64,000 nt of DNA from Mycobacterium sp. GA-1841 (lineage in GTDB: Bacteria > Actinomycetota > Actinomycetes > Mycobacteriales > Mycobacteriaceae). The stretch spans positions 1 to 64,000 of the forward strand of contig NZ_MBEQ01000015.1 of the NCBI RefSeq assembly GCF_001954135.1, in the 5' to 3' direction. Position 1 is the stretch's first letter. Each line of letters starts with the position of its first letter. Of the stretch, positions 14,006 to 23,464 are shown piece after piece. The position numbers and the translations under genes are program-made. The notes under the pieces were generated by a model that was given only the letters and a program-made list of their open reading frames with translations, was not told the origin of the DNA and did not search any database.

Positions 14006-15546
14006 AGTGGGATGACCAGTGTGACGTCTTGATCGCCGGGTCCGGGGGAGGAGGCGTGACCGGCGCCTACACGGCCGCACGCGAAGGGCTGTCGGTGATC
14101 CTGGTGGAGGCCAGCGACAAATTCGGCGGCACCACGGCGTATTCCGGTGGCGGCGGGGTGTGGTTCCCGTGCAATCCGGTGCTGACGCGGGCCGGCACCG
14201 ACGACACCATCGAGGACGCCCTGGAGTACTACCACGCCGTCGTCGGTGACCGCACGCCGAGAGAACTACAGGACACCTATGTCCGCGGCGGTGCCGGCTT
14301 GATCGAATACCTGGAAGCCGACGACAACGTGAAGTTCGCGCCGATGCCGTGGCCCGACTACTTCGGCAAGGCGCCCAAGGCCAGGACCGACGGGCAGCGC
14401 CACATCGCGGCCCGTCCGCTCAAGGTGGAGAAGGCCCCGCATCTGCGCGAGCTGGTGCGCGGACCGCTCGACGCCGACCGGCTCGGTGCCGAGCAGCCCG
14501 ACGACTACTTCATCGGCGGCCGGGCGTTGATCGCCCGGTTCCTGAAAGCCATTGAGCAGTACCCGGATAACTCACTGCGGCTGAATACCGCACTGGTGGA
14601 GCTGGTCGTCGAGGACGGGGCCGTCACCGGCGCGATCGTCGAAACCGACGGGGTACGGCAGGCGATCCGGACGCGGCGCGGTGTGCTGCTCGCGGCAGGC
14701 GGCTTCGAGGGCAACGACGAGCTACGGCAGGAATATGGGGTGCCCGGGGTCGCCCGCGACACCATGGGCCCGCCGGCGAACCTGGGCCGTGCTCACCAGG
14801 CGGCGATGGCCGTCGGCGCCGACGTGGATCTGATGGACCAGGCCTGGTGGTCACCGGGCCTGACGCATCCCGACGGACGGTCGGCGTTCGCGCTGTGGTT
14901 CACCGGTGGCATCTTCGTCGACCAGAACGGGCAGCGCTTCGTCAACGAGTCGGCGCCCTACGACCGGATCGGCCGGGCGATCCTGGCGCGGCTCGACGAC
15001 GGTTCGATGACGCTGCCGTATTGGATGATCTACGACGATCGTGAGGGCCTGGTGCCACCCGTCAAGGCCACCAACGTCTCGATGGTCGACTCGCAACGCT
15101 ACGTCGAGGCCGGGCTCTGGCACACCGCCGACACGCTCGACGAGCTCGCCGCCACGATCGGTGTGCCCGCCGAGAACCTGGCCGCCACCGTCGAACGCTT
15201 CAACGCATTCGTCGCGTCCGGCACCGACGAGGACTTCGGGCGCGGCGACGAGGCGTATGACCGGGCGTTCTCCGGCGGCGCGTCCCCGCTTGTCGCGATC
15301 GAGAAGGGACCGTTCCACGCCGCCGTGTTCGGGATCTCCGACCTCGGCACCAAGGGCGGGTTACGTACCGATACCGCCGCCCGGGTGCTCGACGCCGACG
15401 GGCAGGTGATCGCCGGTCTGTACGCCGCGGGCAACACCATGGCCGCACCGAGCGGCACCACCTATCCCGGCGGCGGAAATCCGATCGGAACAAGCATGCT
15501 GTTCAGCCACCTGGCGGTCAAAGACATGCTACGCAGGAAGCCATGA
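14002..15546 (+). CDS. KstD-like FAD-dependent 3-ketosteroid dehydrogenase
   Basis: The 514-residue flavoprotein belongs to the FAD-binding-2 family. The dinucleotide site is DVLIAGSGGGGVTGAYTA, followed by the KFGGTTAYSGGGGVW segment, and near the C-terminus GTTYPGGGNPIGTSMLFS, which is characteristic of 3-ketosteroid delta-1 and delta-4 dehydrogenases. The neighbouring KshA-like oxygenase supports a steroid or steroid-like substrate, since KstD and KshAB together open ring B. Whether it makes the 1,2 or the 4,5 double bond cannot be told from sequence alone. It overlaps the KshA-like gene by ATGA. Confidence 0.85.
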   Translation: MKWDDQCDVLIAGSGGGGVTGAYTAAREGLSVILVEASDKFGGTTAYSGGGGVWFPCNPVLTRAGTDDTIEDALEYYHAVVGDRTPRELQDTYVRGGAGLIEYLEADDNVKFAPMPWPDYFGKAPKARTDGQRHIAARPLKVEKAPHLRELVRGPLDADRLGAEQPDDYFIGGRALIARFLKAIEQYPDNSLRLNTALVELVVEDGAVTGAIVETDGVRQAIRTRRGVLLAAGGFEGNDELRQEYGVPGVARDTMGPPANLGRAHQAAMAVGADVDLMDQAWWSPGLTHPDGRSAFALWFTGGIFVDQNGQRFVNESAPYDRIGRAILARLDDGSMTLPYWMIYDDREGLVPPVKATNVSMVDSQRYVEAGLWHTADTLDELAATIGVPAENLAATVERFNAFVASGTDEDFGRGDEAYDRAFSGGASPLVAIEKGPFHAAVFGISDLGTKGGLRTDTAARVLDADGQVIAGLYAAGNTMAAPSGTTYPGGGNPIGTSMLFSHLAVKDMLRRKP

Positions 15547-16676
15547 CCGATATTCGGGAAATCGACGCCGGCACCGAGATGACACGGTTCGCCCGAGGCT
15601 GGCATTGCCTCGGGCTCGCCGAGACGTTCCGGGACGGGCAGCCGCACGGGATCGAGGCGTTCGGCACCAAGCTCGTCGTCTACGCCGACTCCGCCGGCGC
15701 GCTGCACGTGCTGGATTCCTATTGCCGGCACATGGGCGGCGACCTGTCGATGGGGACGGTCAAGGACGACAACCTGGCCTGCCCGTTCCACGACTGGCGC
15801 TGGGGCAGCGACGGAAAGTGCAAGCTGGTGCCGTACGCCAAGCGCACGCCGCGGCTGGCGCGAACCCGCAAATGGCAGACCACCGAGGTCAACGGTCAGC
15901 TGCTGGTCTGGCACGACCCGGAAGGATCCATTCCGCCCGCCGAGCTGACCCCGCCCACGATCGAAGGTTACGACGAGGGCATCTGGTCGCCCTGGCAATG
16001 GAATTCCATCCTGATCGAAGGGTCGCACTGCCGCGAGATCGTCGACAACAACGTCGACATGGCGCACTTCTTCTACATCCACCACGCCTACCCGACGTTC
16101 TTCAAGAACGTCATCGAAGGCCACACCGCCAGTCAGTTCATGGAGTCCAAGCCGCGTCCGGATTACGCCACGCGCGAGCTCTGGGACGGTACCTATCTGC
16201 GTTCAGAGGCAACGTATTTCGGTCCGGCGTACATGATCAACTGGTTGCACAACGATCTCGCCCCGAACTTCACCGTCGAGATCGCCCTGATCAACTGTCA
16301 TTACCCGGTGACACACGACTCCTTCGTGCTGCAGTGGGGCGTCGCCGTCCAGCAGAATCCTGCTCTACCCGGCCAGAAGGCGGAGAAACTCGCCGCGACG
16401 ATGAGCCGCAGTTTCGGCGACGGCTACATGGAGGACGTCGAGATCTGGAAACACAAGGCCCGCATCGACAATCCGCTGCTGACCGAGGAGGACGGCCCCG
16501 TCTACCACCATCGCCGGTGGTACGAACAGTTCTATGTGGACCTCGCCGACGTCACCTCCGAGATGACCGATCGCTTCGAGCAGGAAGTCGACACCACCCA
16601 CGCCAACGAACTCTGGCAGCAGGAGGTGGCCGACAACCTGGCCACCACGGCGAATCACCCGGGGCGGACCCGGTAG
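15543..16676 (+). CDS. Rieske oxygenase, KshA-like (3-ketosteroid 9-alpha-hydroxylase component)
   Basis: The 377-residue protein has a Rieske 2Fe-2S centre (CRHMGGDLSMG, then CPFHDWRWG) and a mononuclear iron site (DNNVDMAHFFYIHHAYPTFF), in the arrangement and length of KshA. KshA hydroxylates C9 of 3-ketosteroids using electrons from the reductase KshB, which is not encoded in this window. It ends the PucR-adjacent operon. Mycobacteria often have more than one KshA; this copy would be an accessory paralogue. The last 22 bases overlap the convergent acetyltransferase gene. Confidence 0.9.
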   Translation: MTDIREIDAGTEMTRFARGWHCLGLAETFRDGQPHGIEAFGTKLVVYADSAGALHVLDSYCRHMGGDLSMGTVKDDNLACPFHDWRWGSDGKCKLVPYAKRTPRLARTRKWQTTEVNGQLLVWHDPEGSIPPAELTPPTIEGYDEGIWSPWQWNSILIEGSHCREIVDNNVDMAHFFYIHHAYPTFFKNVIEGHTASQFMESKPRPDYATRELWDGTYLRSEATYFGPAYMINWLHNDLAPNFTVEIALINCHYPVTHDSFVLQWGVAVQQNPALPGQKAEKLAATMSRSFGDGYMEDVEIWKHKARIDNPLLTEEDGPVYHHRRWYEQFYVDLADVTSEMTDRFEQEVDTTHANELWQQEVADNLATTANHPGRTR

Positions 16677-17377
16677 CGGCCGGTGGCAAGATCCTCGCTC
16701 AAAACCCCCATCGGGCTGTCGATCACATGCTCGGTCATGCTCAGGCTGTCCCGTTCGAAGTAGGCGCCCGGGGTCTCGCGCTTCCAGGTTGCCGGCGAAC
16801 CCGCGTAGAGGCCGCGCTTCGGTTCCGGCGCCGATCGTTGGGTCATGGTGGAATTGGCCGCCAATACCGACTGATCGGGCAGTTGGCTGTCCTTGAGCAT
16901 CACGGCGCCGCTGCCGACGAGCGAGTGGTGCCCGACTGTCACTCGTCCCACCGTCTGCCGCTTGTGTACGAAGTCGGGCTCGTGTGTCTGTAGGAGACAA
17001 CGGTTTCCGCCGACAGCGGCGTACTCACGCAGGACGATCGTGCCGGAACAGTCCGCGTAGTGCCTGCTGCCCAGCTTCGCGCCGTAGCCGACGAACAACG
17101 TGCCGGCCTTCGCGTCGATCTGCTGGTAGCTCGGATGCGCCGAGATCCAATTCCACGATTCCATCGCCGCGTGCTCCTCGAAGCGGACCAAACTCAGTCC
17201 CCGGACAACGTTGAACAATCCGAACCGGACACCTTCGCCCACCTCGAACCGATCGACGTTCAGTACGAGCGTGGGCCCGATTCTGGCCGTGGCGGCGACG
17301 GCATGCCCGAACGACCTCAGTACCCGGTTCTTGAACGCTGACGGTGGCAGAAGAAGCCAGCAAAGCATTTCCAGCAT
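16655..17377 (-). CDS. Hexapeptide-repeat acyltransferase (LbH family)
   Basis: This 240-residue protein is a left-handed beta-helix acyltransferase, probably O-acetylating a sugar. Hexapeptide-like turns run through GTIVLREYAAVGGNRCLLQT and VTVGHHSLVGSGAVMLKDS, with a catalytic-type His in QTHEPD. The N-terminus has a hydrophobic start (LEMLCWLLLPPSAF). ATG 17377 is preceded by a gaaagg ribosome site. It is convergent with and overlaps the KshA-like gene, and is divergent from the glycan genes that start at 17866, so it is assigned to the glycan locus. Confidence 0.82.
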   Translation of the reverse strand: MLEMLCWLLLPPSAFKNRVLRSFGHAVAATARIGPTLVLNVDRFEVGEGVRFGLFNVVRGLSLVRFEEHAAMESWNWISAHPSYQQIDAKAGTLFVGYGAKLGSRHYADCSGTIVLREYAAVGGNRCLLQTHEPDFVHKRQTVGRVTVGHHSLVGSGAVMLKDSQLPDQSVLAANSTMTQRSAPEPKRGLYAGSPATWKRETPGAYFERDSLSMTEHVIDSPMGVLSEDLATGRYRVRPG

Positions 17378-17865
17378 GGGTGCACCTTTCTTGCGGTGTC
17401 ATGCCAACGGCATGACGGCCAGGATCGGGCAGTCCGTGCCGAATCTACTGAAAATCCCGGACCTCCCGGAACCGAGCACGGCCCGCGTGGACAACTGTGG
17501 CGCTCGTCACTCACCCCGGCGAGCGTGCCGATGTGCGTCAGTGCGTGGTCTGCCAGGGGTTTTCGCGGTCTTCAGTGCGGGCGGGGCGCAGTACACCGCG
17601 GTCTGACGCCCCGTTCTGCGGCGTTCGATACGCGGGGGCTGCTGCGAGATCCGGTTCAGTTGCGTAAGGTCGGTCTGCGTAAGGTCGGGGCGCCGGGGTC
17701 GAATCAGACCGGGTGTCGATGACCTGGACCAGCGACGGAGATCGTAGCCACACGTGCCGGTACGGCGCCGCTGGATGTCCACAAGCAAACATTGTCGGGT
17801 CGAGTTGCACAGCTACAACGTGATTCTCGCCATGGACGTCCGCGTGTCGCCCAAGTGACGGGAGC
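17378..17865. promoter_or_regulatory. Divergent intergenic region of the glycan locus
   Basis: This 488-base stretch separates the two divergent acetyltransferase genes. No convincing coding frame is visible: open frames here are Arg/Pro-rich shadows. It contains a 13-base direct repeat at 17661-17688. It must hold the promoters for both directions, but I cannot place -10/-35 boxes with confidence. Confidence 0.5.
17661..17688 (+). repeat. 13-base direct repeat
   Basis: TGCGTAAGGTCGG occurs at 17661-17673 and again at 17676-17688, a 15-base period. A pair of short direct repeats in a divergent promoter region could be a regulator binding site. Confidence 0.6.
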
Positions 17866-18462
17866 TTGCCACTGATCGCACCAACGTCAACACCCTCATC
17901 GATCGCGCCACCGCCGATCGGCAATCAATTCTCGCTCGCCGGTTTCACCGGCCGGGGTTACGACCGGGGCCGGAGCCTGCCGATACAGCTCGTCTGGTTA
18001 CTCGTCTCGAGATCCGTGCTGTTCCGGTGGTGGATGCCGAACCGGTTACGGATTGCGGTACTTCGGGTATTCGGCGCCACGATCGGCCGCGGCACGCTCA
18101 TTCGGCATGACGTGAAAATCCACTGGCCGTGGAAGCTTGAGGTCGGCGACAGTTCGTGGATCGGTGAAGACGTCTGGATTCTCAATCTCGAAAAGGTGAC
18201 GATCGGCTCGAATTCGTGTGTCTCCCAAGGCGTGCTGCTGTGTACCGGAAGTCACGACCGCACCAGCGCCACATTCGAATTCGACAACGGTCCCATCGCG
18301 ATCGGTGACCGGGTCTGGGTGGCCGCGCGCTCCACCGTGCTGCGCGGCGTGCACATCGGTGACGGGGCAACGATTGCCGCAACCACGCTCGTCACACACG
18401 ACGTTCCGGCCGCCGCGACGGTGTTTCCGCCACGGGCGACGAGAGGGACGACATGCGGGTGA
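17866..18462 (+). CDS. WcaF-like putative sugar O-acetyltransferase
   Basis: This protein of about 198 residues resembles the WcaF group of colanic-acid acetyltransferases. After an N-terminal region with GYDRGRSLPIQLVW and a hydrophobic helix come LbH repeats: IGRGTLIRHDVKIHWPWKLE, SSWIGEDVWILNLEKVTIGS, NSCVSQGVLLCTGSHD and IAIGDRVWVAARSTVLRGV. The upstream boundary is uncertain: the only convenient start is TTG 17866, with a ggag almost touching it. It overlaps the following glycosyltransferase by ten bases. Confidence 0.82.
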   Translation: MPLIAPTSTPSSIAPPPIGNQFSLAGFTGRGYDRGRSLPIQLVWLLVSRSVLFRWWMPNRLRIAVLRVFGATIGRGTLIRHDVKIHWPWKLEVGDSSWIGEDVWILNLEKVTIGSNSCVSQGVLLCTGSHDRTSATFEFDNGPIAIGDRVWVAARSTVLRGVHIGDGATIAATTLVTHDVPAAATVFPPRATRGTTCG

Positions 18463-19697
18463 CGATCGTCGGAATCAACTACGCGCCCGAAGTGACCGGG
18501 ATCGCCCCGTACACAACAGGTATCGCCGAAGGCCTGGCCACCCGCGGGCACGATGTCACGGTGATCACCGGGGTGCCGCACTATCCCCAGTGGCGGGTCG
18601 CAGACCAGTACCGCGGCGTCCGGCGGCGCACCGAAAGTGCGGCGGGCGTGACCGTGCACCGGGTCGGGCATCACGTACCGACCGAGCACAGCAACCGCGG
18701 GCGGATCCGGATGGAAGCCTCGTTCGGTACGGCTGCCGCCACGCACAAGTGGGATGATCCCGACGTCGTCATCGTCATCAGTCCGGCGTTGCTTTCCGCC
18801 GCCGCAGTGGTGTTGCGGGCCAGGCTGTCCCGGGTGCCCGTCGGGGTGGTGGTGCAGGATGTCTACAGCAAGGGTGTGGTGGAGACCGGAGCCGCCGGAG
18901 GCCGCTCCGCAGCGGCGACCGCACGGCTGGAATCTGCGGTGTTGCGGATGGCGGACGCGGTGGCGGTGATTCACCCCCGCTTCGCCGACCCACTGGCGGA
19001 GATCGGGGTGGACACCGGTGACCTGGAGGTCATCCGCAATTGGACGCACATCGCCGATGAGGCCCCCGTGAGCGGACCGGCGGCCGTGCGGCAGAAGTTC
19101 GGGTGGCGGCCCGACGAAACCGTGGTGCTGCACACCGGCAACATGGGCGTGAAGCAGGGCCTGGAGAACGTCATCGCCGCAGCTGCCGTGGCCGAGAGCG
19201 GGCACCCTCACCGCGGCGGAATGCGATTCGTGCTGATCGGCGACGGCAACCAACGCGCCATGCTCGACGATCTGGCGCGGGACACACCGACCGTTCAGCT
19301 GATCGATCCGTTGCCGGGCGACGAGTTCCGTGCCGCCCTGTCCGCTGCGGACATCCTGCTCGTCAACGAGCGGGCCGGCGTGGGGGAGATGGCCGTGCCG
19401 AGCAAGTTGACGTCATACTTCATCGCGGGCAAGCCGATACTCGCGGCCACGGACCCGACGAGCGGAAGTGCCGACGAACTCCGGGCTTCCGGCGCCGGAC
19501 TTGTCATTCCGCCCGGTGATCCGCACGCTCTGGTCGAGTCGGTGCGGCAGTTGGCCGGAGACGAGCAGAGTCGACAACAGTTCGCCGGCCGTGGCGCGGC
19601 GTATGCCCGGGAGCGTCTCAGCGCGTCGAATGCGGTTGCGCGGTATGAGAAGTGGATCACCGGTCTGGCGCACCGTCGGCGGGACAACGCGGCATGA
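18453..19697 (+). CDS. WcaI-like family 4 glycosyltransferase
   Basis: The 414-residue GT-B enzyme starts MRVTIVGINYAPEVTGIAPY, the recognisable beginning of WcaI-type glycosyltransferases. The donor-binding half carries VLHTGNMGVKQGLENVI and VNERAGVGEMAVPSKLTSYF, with the PSKL motif of this group. In the colanic-acid system WcaI is thought to add fucose to the lipid-linked glucose, which would fit the gmd and fcl genes downstream. It is translationally coupled to the next gene (ATGA at 19694-19697). Confidence 0.88.
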   Translation: MRVTIVGINYAPEVTGIAPYTTGIAEGLATRGHDVTVITGVPHYPQWRVADQYRGVRRRTESAAGVTVHRVGHHVPTEHSNRGRIRMEASFGTAAATHKWDDPDVVIVISPALLSAAAVVLRARLSRVPVGVVVQDVYSKGVVETGAAGGRSAAATARLESAVLRMADAVAVIHPRFADPLAEIGVDTGDLEVIRNWTHIADEAPVSGPAAVRQKFGWRPDETVVLHTGNMGVKQGLENVIAAAAVAESGHPHRGGMRFVLIGDGNQRAMLDDLARDTPTVQLIDPLPGDEFRAALSAADILLVNERAGVGEMAVPSKLTSYFIAGKPILAATDPTSGSADELRASGAGLVIPPGDPHALVESVRQLAGDEQSRQQFAGRGAAYARERLSASNAVARYEKWITGLAHRRRDNAA

Positions 19698-20935
19698 GCG
19701 TGAAGGTGAGCCGTAACGACTGCTTCTACGCCGGGCAGTCGGCGACCTATCTGGTGGGTCCGCTGGAACGAGTACTCGACCCCCAGCAGCTCAAGGCACG
19801 CTTGCAGAGCATTGCCGCAGCGGGTCCGCAGCATCGGCTCGGCCTGCGGCCCAGCCGTGCGTCACGTCAGTGGGATTTCGACCCCGACTGTGGCGGGATC
19901 GTGGTCACTGCCGGGCCGATGCCGGATATGACCGATCCGGCCCGGGCGATGCTCGACCTGCTGGCCGACGGGCCCGCGGTGCCGCCGGCCACCGTGCACA
20001 TTCACATCGCCGACCGCTGGCTGTTCCTCGACTTCGATCACGGACTGGGCGGGGGCCGGCTGTTCAGCGAGGTGATCGCCGCAGCCGGCGACGGTGGAAC
20101 CGGATTCGCCGAACCGGCGCCCGCCACGGCGAGCCGCAACCCGGGTCTGCGCGCCCTGATGCACACCATCCGGACCCAACCGAGGCGACTGATCGGTGCG
20201 CTGGACGAGCCGTTTCGAAGTGGCGGCGCCGCTGTGGTCCCCACCGGGCAGTTCGATGACCGGGAAGCGCTGGCGTACAGGCGAAGTCAGCCCGGCTTCC
20301 TGGACCTGGTGCGGGCTTACCGTGACGGATACCTGCCGCGCGCGCCGCTGTCCGCCCTCATCCTCTCGGCGTTCATGCGGGCCCTGCACTCTTCCGGGAT
20401 AACGCCGGAAGACGACGTCGCCCTGCTGGTGGATCTCGGCAGGTATCTGCCATCCGGAGTGGGCACGTTGTCGAATTTCGTGGGTGTCGCACCGATTCAG
20501 GTCGCAGCGCCGTACGAGGCGGGATCGATCGCCGCCGCCGTCCACGAGTACACCCACGGTTGTCGTGCCCTGGTCCGATACGGGATGGGTTACGCCGCAC
20601 GGCTGCGGACCCGTCCCGCCGATCTGCCTCGGTGGCAGACCGGTAGCCGCCGCGCCCGGATCGTCGTCACAGACCACGCCAATTCGGCGGCAGGCAACAA
20701 GATTTCCTGGGCCCACACGTCGGACGGTCACCATTTCGTCCGCAAGGCGCCGGTGCGTTACTCGAATCAGATCTCGTTGGCCATCAACCGGGTCGGGTCC
20801 GAACTGCACCTCACCGCGTCGTACTACGCCGGAACCTTCGACCCGGCCACGATCGACGCCGCCCTGGCCGCCATCGTGGCGGACGACTCGCAATTGGTGC
20901 TCGCCGGAGCCAGCGGTGCGCGAAAGGGGCGGTGA
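19694..20935 (+). CDS. Condensation-fold acyltransferase-like protein
   Basis: I do not recognise an exact family for this 413-residue protein, but its layout recalls condensation-domain/PapA/wax-synthase acyltransferases. The position of the HHxxxDG motif reads FDHGLGGGRLFSEVI: the second His is kept, while the first His and the Asp are replaced. A later GTLSNFVGVAPIQV segment resembles the second conserved motif of such enzymes. ATG 19694 overlaps the upstream stop. Located between a glycosyltransferase and a flippase, it may acylate the sugar chain, or be a non-catalytic relative. Confidence 0.6.
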   Translation: MSVKVSRNDCFYAGQSATYLVGPLERVLDPQQLKARLQSIAAAGPQHRLGLRPSRASRQWDFDPDCGGIVVTAGPMPDMTDPARAMLDLLADGPAVPPATVHIHIADRWLFLDFDHGLGGGRLFSEVIAAAGDGGTGFAEPAPATASRNPGLRALMHTIRTQPRRLIGALDEPFRSGGAAVVPTGQFDDREALAYRRSQPGFLDLVRAYRDGYLPRAPLSALILSAFMRALHSSGITPEDDVALLVDLGRYLPSGVGTLSNFVGVAPIQVAAPYEAGSIAAAVHEYTHGCRALVRYGMGYAARLRTRPADLPRWQTGSRRARIVVTDHANSAAGNKISWAHTSDGHHFVRKAPVRYSNQISLAINRVGSELHLTASYYAGTFDPATIDAALAAIVADDSQLVLAGASGARKGR

Positions 20936-20936
20936 C

Positions 20937-22301
20937 ATGGCCGCTGAGCTCACCCGGTCGCCGGGAGGGCGATCGACAGCGGTGGTCACCACCGCCGACC
21001 AAGTGCTCTCGAGCGCCAGCAATGCGTTGATGGTCTTTGCGGTAGCGCAAGTTTCACCGGCCGAACAGTTCGGCATCGTCGCCCTGCTCGTCACGGTCGC
21101 CACCACCTGGATCGGATTCAATCGAGGTGCGCTGGGTACTGCCCTGTTGCTCACCAGCAACATGCGCCGGGCGGAGATCTCGGTAGAAGGCGGGTACGCG
21201 ACCAGCCTTTCGCTGGTGACGGCGGCCGTCGCCGGCGGAGTGTTGCTGGCCCTGTCCTCGGCATTCGGACAATTCTGGATCGGCCTGGCGTTCGCCGTCA
21301 GCATGGTCGGTGTCCTGGGCCAGGATGTGTTGCGATTCGTCGCCATCGCCCAGGGCCGGCCACTCGTCGCCGCGATCTGCGATGGGCTGTGGGCAGTCTG
21401 GATCGTGACGATCTACCTGATGAACCTCCTGACGTCCGGAGTCTCGGCGGCGGCCACGGTGTACCTGTGGGGCGCGGGTGGCCTGCTGTCTGCCCTGGCG
21501 CTCATGTCGGTGTTGGGCACTTACCCGCGCCGCCACCGTCTGACCGACTGGTGGCGAGAGTATGGCCGGGCCCGGTTGAGATTCGGAATTGTCTATGCGC
21601 TCAACCAGGTTGGGGCCAGCCTGGTGACATTGACCGTGACGGTGGTGGTGAGCGGCACGGCCGCGGCCGGCCTTCGCGGGGGTGCGACGTTGTTCGGCCC
21701 GATCGCGATGCTGGTGTCCGCGCTGCCGCTGGTGTTCGTCCCCCATGCCCGCCGGATGTCGTCCTCGGCCGATCAGCAGTGGCGTGTGCTCGTGAAAACC
21801 TCGATGCTCACATCGGGTCTCACCCTGCTGGCGGGCGTGTGCCTGGCCGCTGTCCCGGCGAAGCTCGGGTCGGTCATCCTCGGGGATACCTGGACGTATG
21901 CCAGTGCCCTTGTGGTCTATCTCGGGATCGAGTGCGCGGCGATGTGCTGGATGGTGAGTGTGTACAGCTTCTTCCAGGCGCAGGGCATGAGCACAACGGT
22001 ATTGCGGGTCAAGCTGTTCCAGATCTGCCTTCAGCTCGGTCTCTGTCTGGGCGCCGGGGTGCTGGTGGGCACGGCAACCGGCGTCGCCATCGCACTGGCG
22101 GTCTCCGGCACCGTTGCGGCGCTGGTCGGTGTCACCTTGGTACGGCGCGCGGCCAGGCAGGCCACCGACATCGAGGCCGGACCACCGCGGCGCACCGACG
22201 GGACCGACATCCCCGCCGTTGCCGTCGCTCCGGGACGCGAACCGTGGCCGAGCATCGATGTGCTCGCGGCGGAGATGGTTGACGGCGGGAGTCGGCGGTG
22301 A
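20937..22301 (+). CDS. Polysaccharide flippase (Wzx/MOP-like)
   Basis: This 454-residue integral membrane protein has about 12 hydrophobic segments and the general layout of Wzx-type exporters of the MOP superfamily. An N-terminal ADQVLSSASNALMVFAVAQ segment and the pattern of paired helices are typical. The last ~60 residues form a polar cytoplasmic tail. It should flip the polyprenyl-linked oligosaccharide across the plasma membrane. The start at 20937 follows the upstream stop by one base, and the stop overlaps the next gene as GTGA. Confidence 0.82.
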   Translation: MAAELTRSPGGRSTAVVTTADQVLSSASNALMVFAVAQVSPAEQFGIVALLVTVATTWIGFNRGALGTALLLTSNMRRAEISVEGGYATSLSLVTAAVAGGVLLALSSAFGQFWIGLAFAVSMVGVLGQDVLRFVAIAQGRPLVAAICDGLWAVWIVTIYLMNLLTSGVSAAATVYLWGAGGLLSALALMSVLGTYPRRHRLTDWWREYGRARLRFGIVYALNQVGASLVTLTVTVVVSGTAAAGLRGGATLFGPIAMLVSALPLVFVPHARRMSSSADQQWRVLVKTSMLTSGLTLLAGVCLAAVPAKLGSVILGDTWTYASALVVYLGIECAAMCWMVSVYSFFQAQGMSTTVLRVKLFQICLQLGLCLGAGVLVGTATGVAIALAVSGTVAALVGVTLVRRAARQATDIEAGPPRRTDGTDIPAVAVAPGREPWPSIDVLAAEMVDGGSRR

Positions 22302-23464
22302 CGTCAGCGCTGCACGTCGTCACCCTGATCACGCCCGACGGTGCCTACGGCGGACCCGTCCGGGTGGCGTTCAACCAGGCCCGCCAACTGCGTGCGGATG
22401 GCCATCACGCCGTCGTGGCCGGTGCGGTCCGCGGTTACCGCGAGATCCCCACCCGCCTCGACGGTGTTCCGGTCCGGCTCAGCAAGGCGCGCACCGTGAT
22501 TCCCATGCTCGGTTTCTCCGGACTCCTCGCCCCGGCCATGTTGCTGTGGATGGTGCGCCACCGCAAAACCTTCGACGTGGTCCATGTCCACCTGGCGCGC
22601 GACCTGATCACCCTGCCCGCCGCGCTGATCGCGCTGATGCTGCGCAAGCGGCTGATCGTGCAGACGCACGGGATGGTCGCCGACAGCGACCATCCGATTG
22701 CACCGCTCTTGGACCGCATTCTGGTCCGGCCCATTCTGCGCCGGGCGGCTGCCGTTCTCTACCTGACCGAGGCGGAGCGGGCGGCACTGCTGCGTGTGCA
22801 ACCGGCGGCCGCGGTGCAGCATCTGCCCAACGGCGTCCCTGGCTACGAACCCGGTCCCGACGTGGGTGCCGACCGAGTTGCCGACAACGACGTGGAGGTG
22901 CTCTACCTGGCGCGGCTGCAGGCGCGAAAACGGCCCGCCCTGTTCGTGCGAGCGGCTACACGTCTGCTGGCGCAGGACTGCGCGGCCCGATTCACCCTGA
23001 TCGGTCCCGACGAAGGCGAGGGCGCCGCCGTGCGTGCGGCGATATCACAGTCCGGTGCCGATGAGGACGCGATCGCCTGGGAGGGGGCACTGCCGCCCGA
23101 GCACACGACCGAGCGGATGGCCGCCGCGTCGGTTTACGTGCTGCCGTCGGTGGCCGAGCCCTTCCCGATGTCGGTGCTCGAGGCGATGTCCGTCGGTCTG
23201 CCCGTCGTGGTCACCGAAAGCTGCGGGCTCGCGAATGCAGTGCGCGACAGTGGGAGTGGCATCGTGGTCGACGAATCCGAGGAGGCGCTCGTCGAGGCGA
23301 TCCACATGTTGATCGCCGATCGTGGGCTGCGCGAGCGGATGAGCGCCGCCGCGCGACGGACCGCGACCGAGGTGTTCAGCATGGCAGCCGTGGCCCGTGA
23401 ACTTCTCACGTTGTACGCCGACGTTCGATCCGACGCCCGACAGGTGGACAGGCAGCCCGCGTGA
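22298..23464 (+). CDS. Family 4 glycosyltransferase
   Basis: This 388-residue GT-B retaining glycosyltransferase has the N-terminal PDGAYGGPVRVAFNQARQL acceptor side and a C-terminal EX7E-type donor site around VAEPFPMSVLEAMSVGLPVV. VLYLARLQARKRPALFVRAA marks the inter-domain start. Sugar and linkage cannot be predicted. It overlaps the flippase gene and the DUF218 gene by four bases each, so it is firmly within the glycan operon. Confidence 0.88.
   Translation: MTSALHVVTLITPDGAYGGPVRVAFNQARQLRADGHHAVVAGAVRGYREIPTRLDGVPVRLSKARTVIPMLGFSGLLAPAMLLWMVRHRKTFDVVHVHLARDLITLPAALIALMLRKRLIVQTHGMVADSDHPIAPLLDRILVRPILRRAAAVLYLTEAERAALLRVQPAAAVQHLPNGVPGYEPGPDVGADRVADNDVEVLYLARLQARKRPALFVRAATRLLAQDCAARFTLIGPDEGEGAAVRAAISQSGADEDAIAWEGALPPEHTTERMAAASVYVLPSVAEPFPMSVLEAMSVGLPVVVTESCGLANAVRDSGSGIVVDESEEALVEAIHMLIADRGLRERMSAAARRTATEVFSMAAVARELLTLYADVRSDARQVDRQPA

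Noticed and set aside
17538..17924. 128-residue minus-strand frame in the divergent glycan region
   Set aside because: Runs through the direct repeat and into the opposite gene's start, has no ribosome site and no recognisable pattern.
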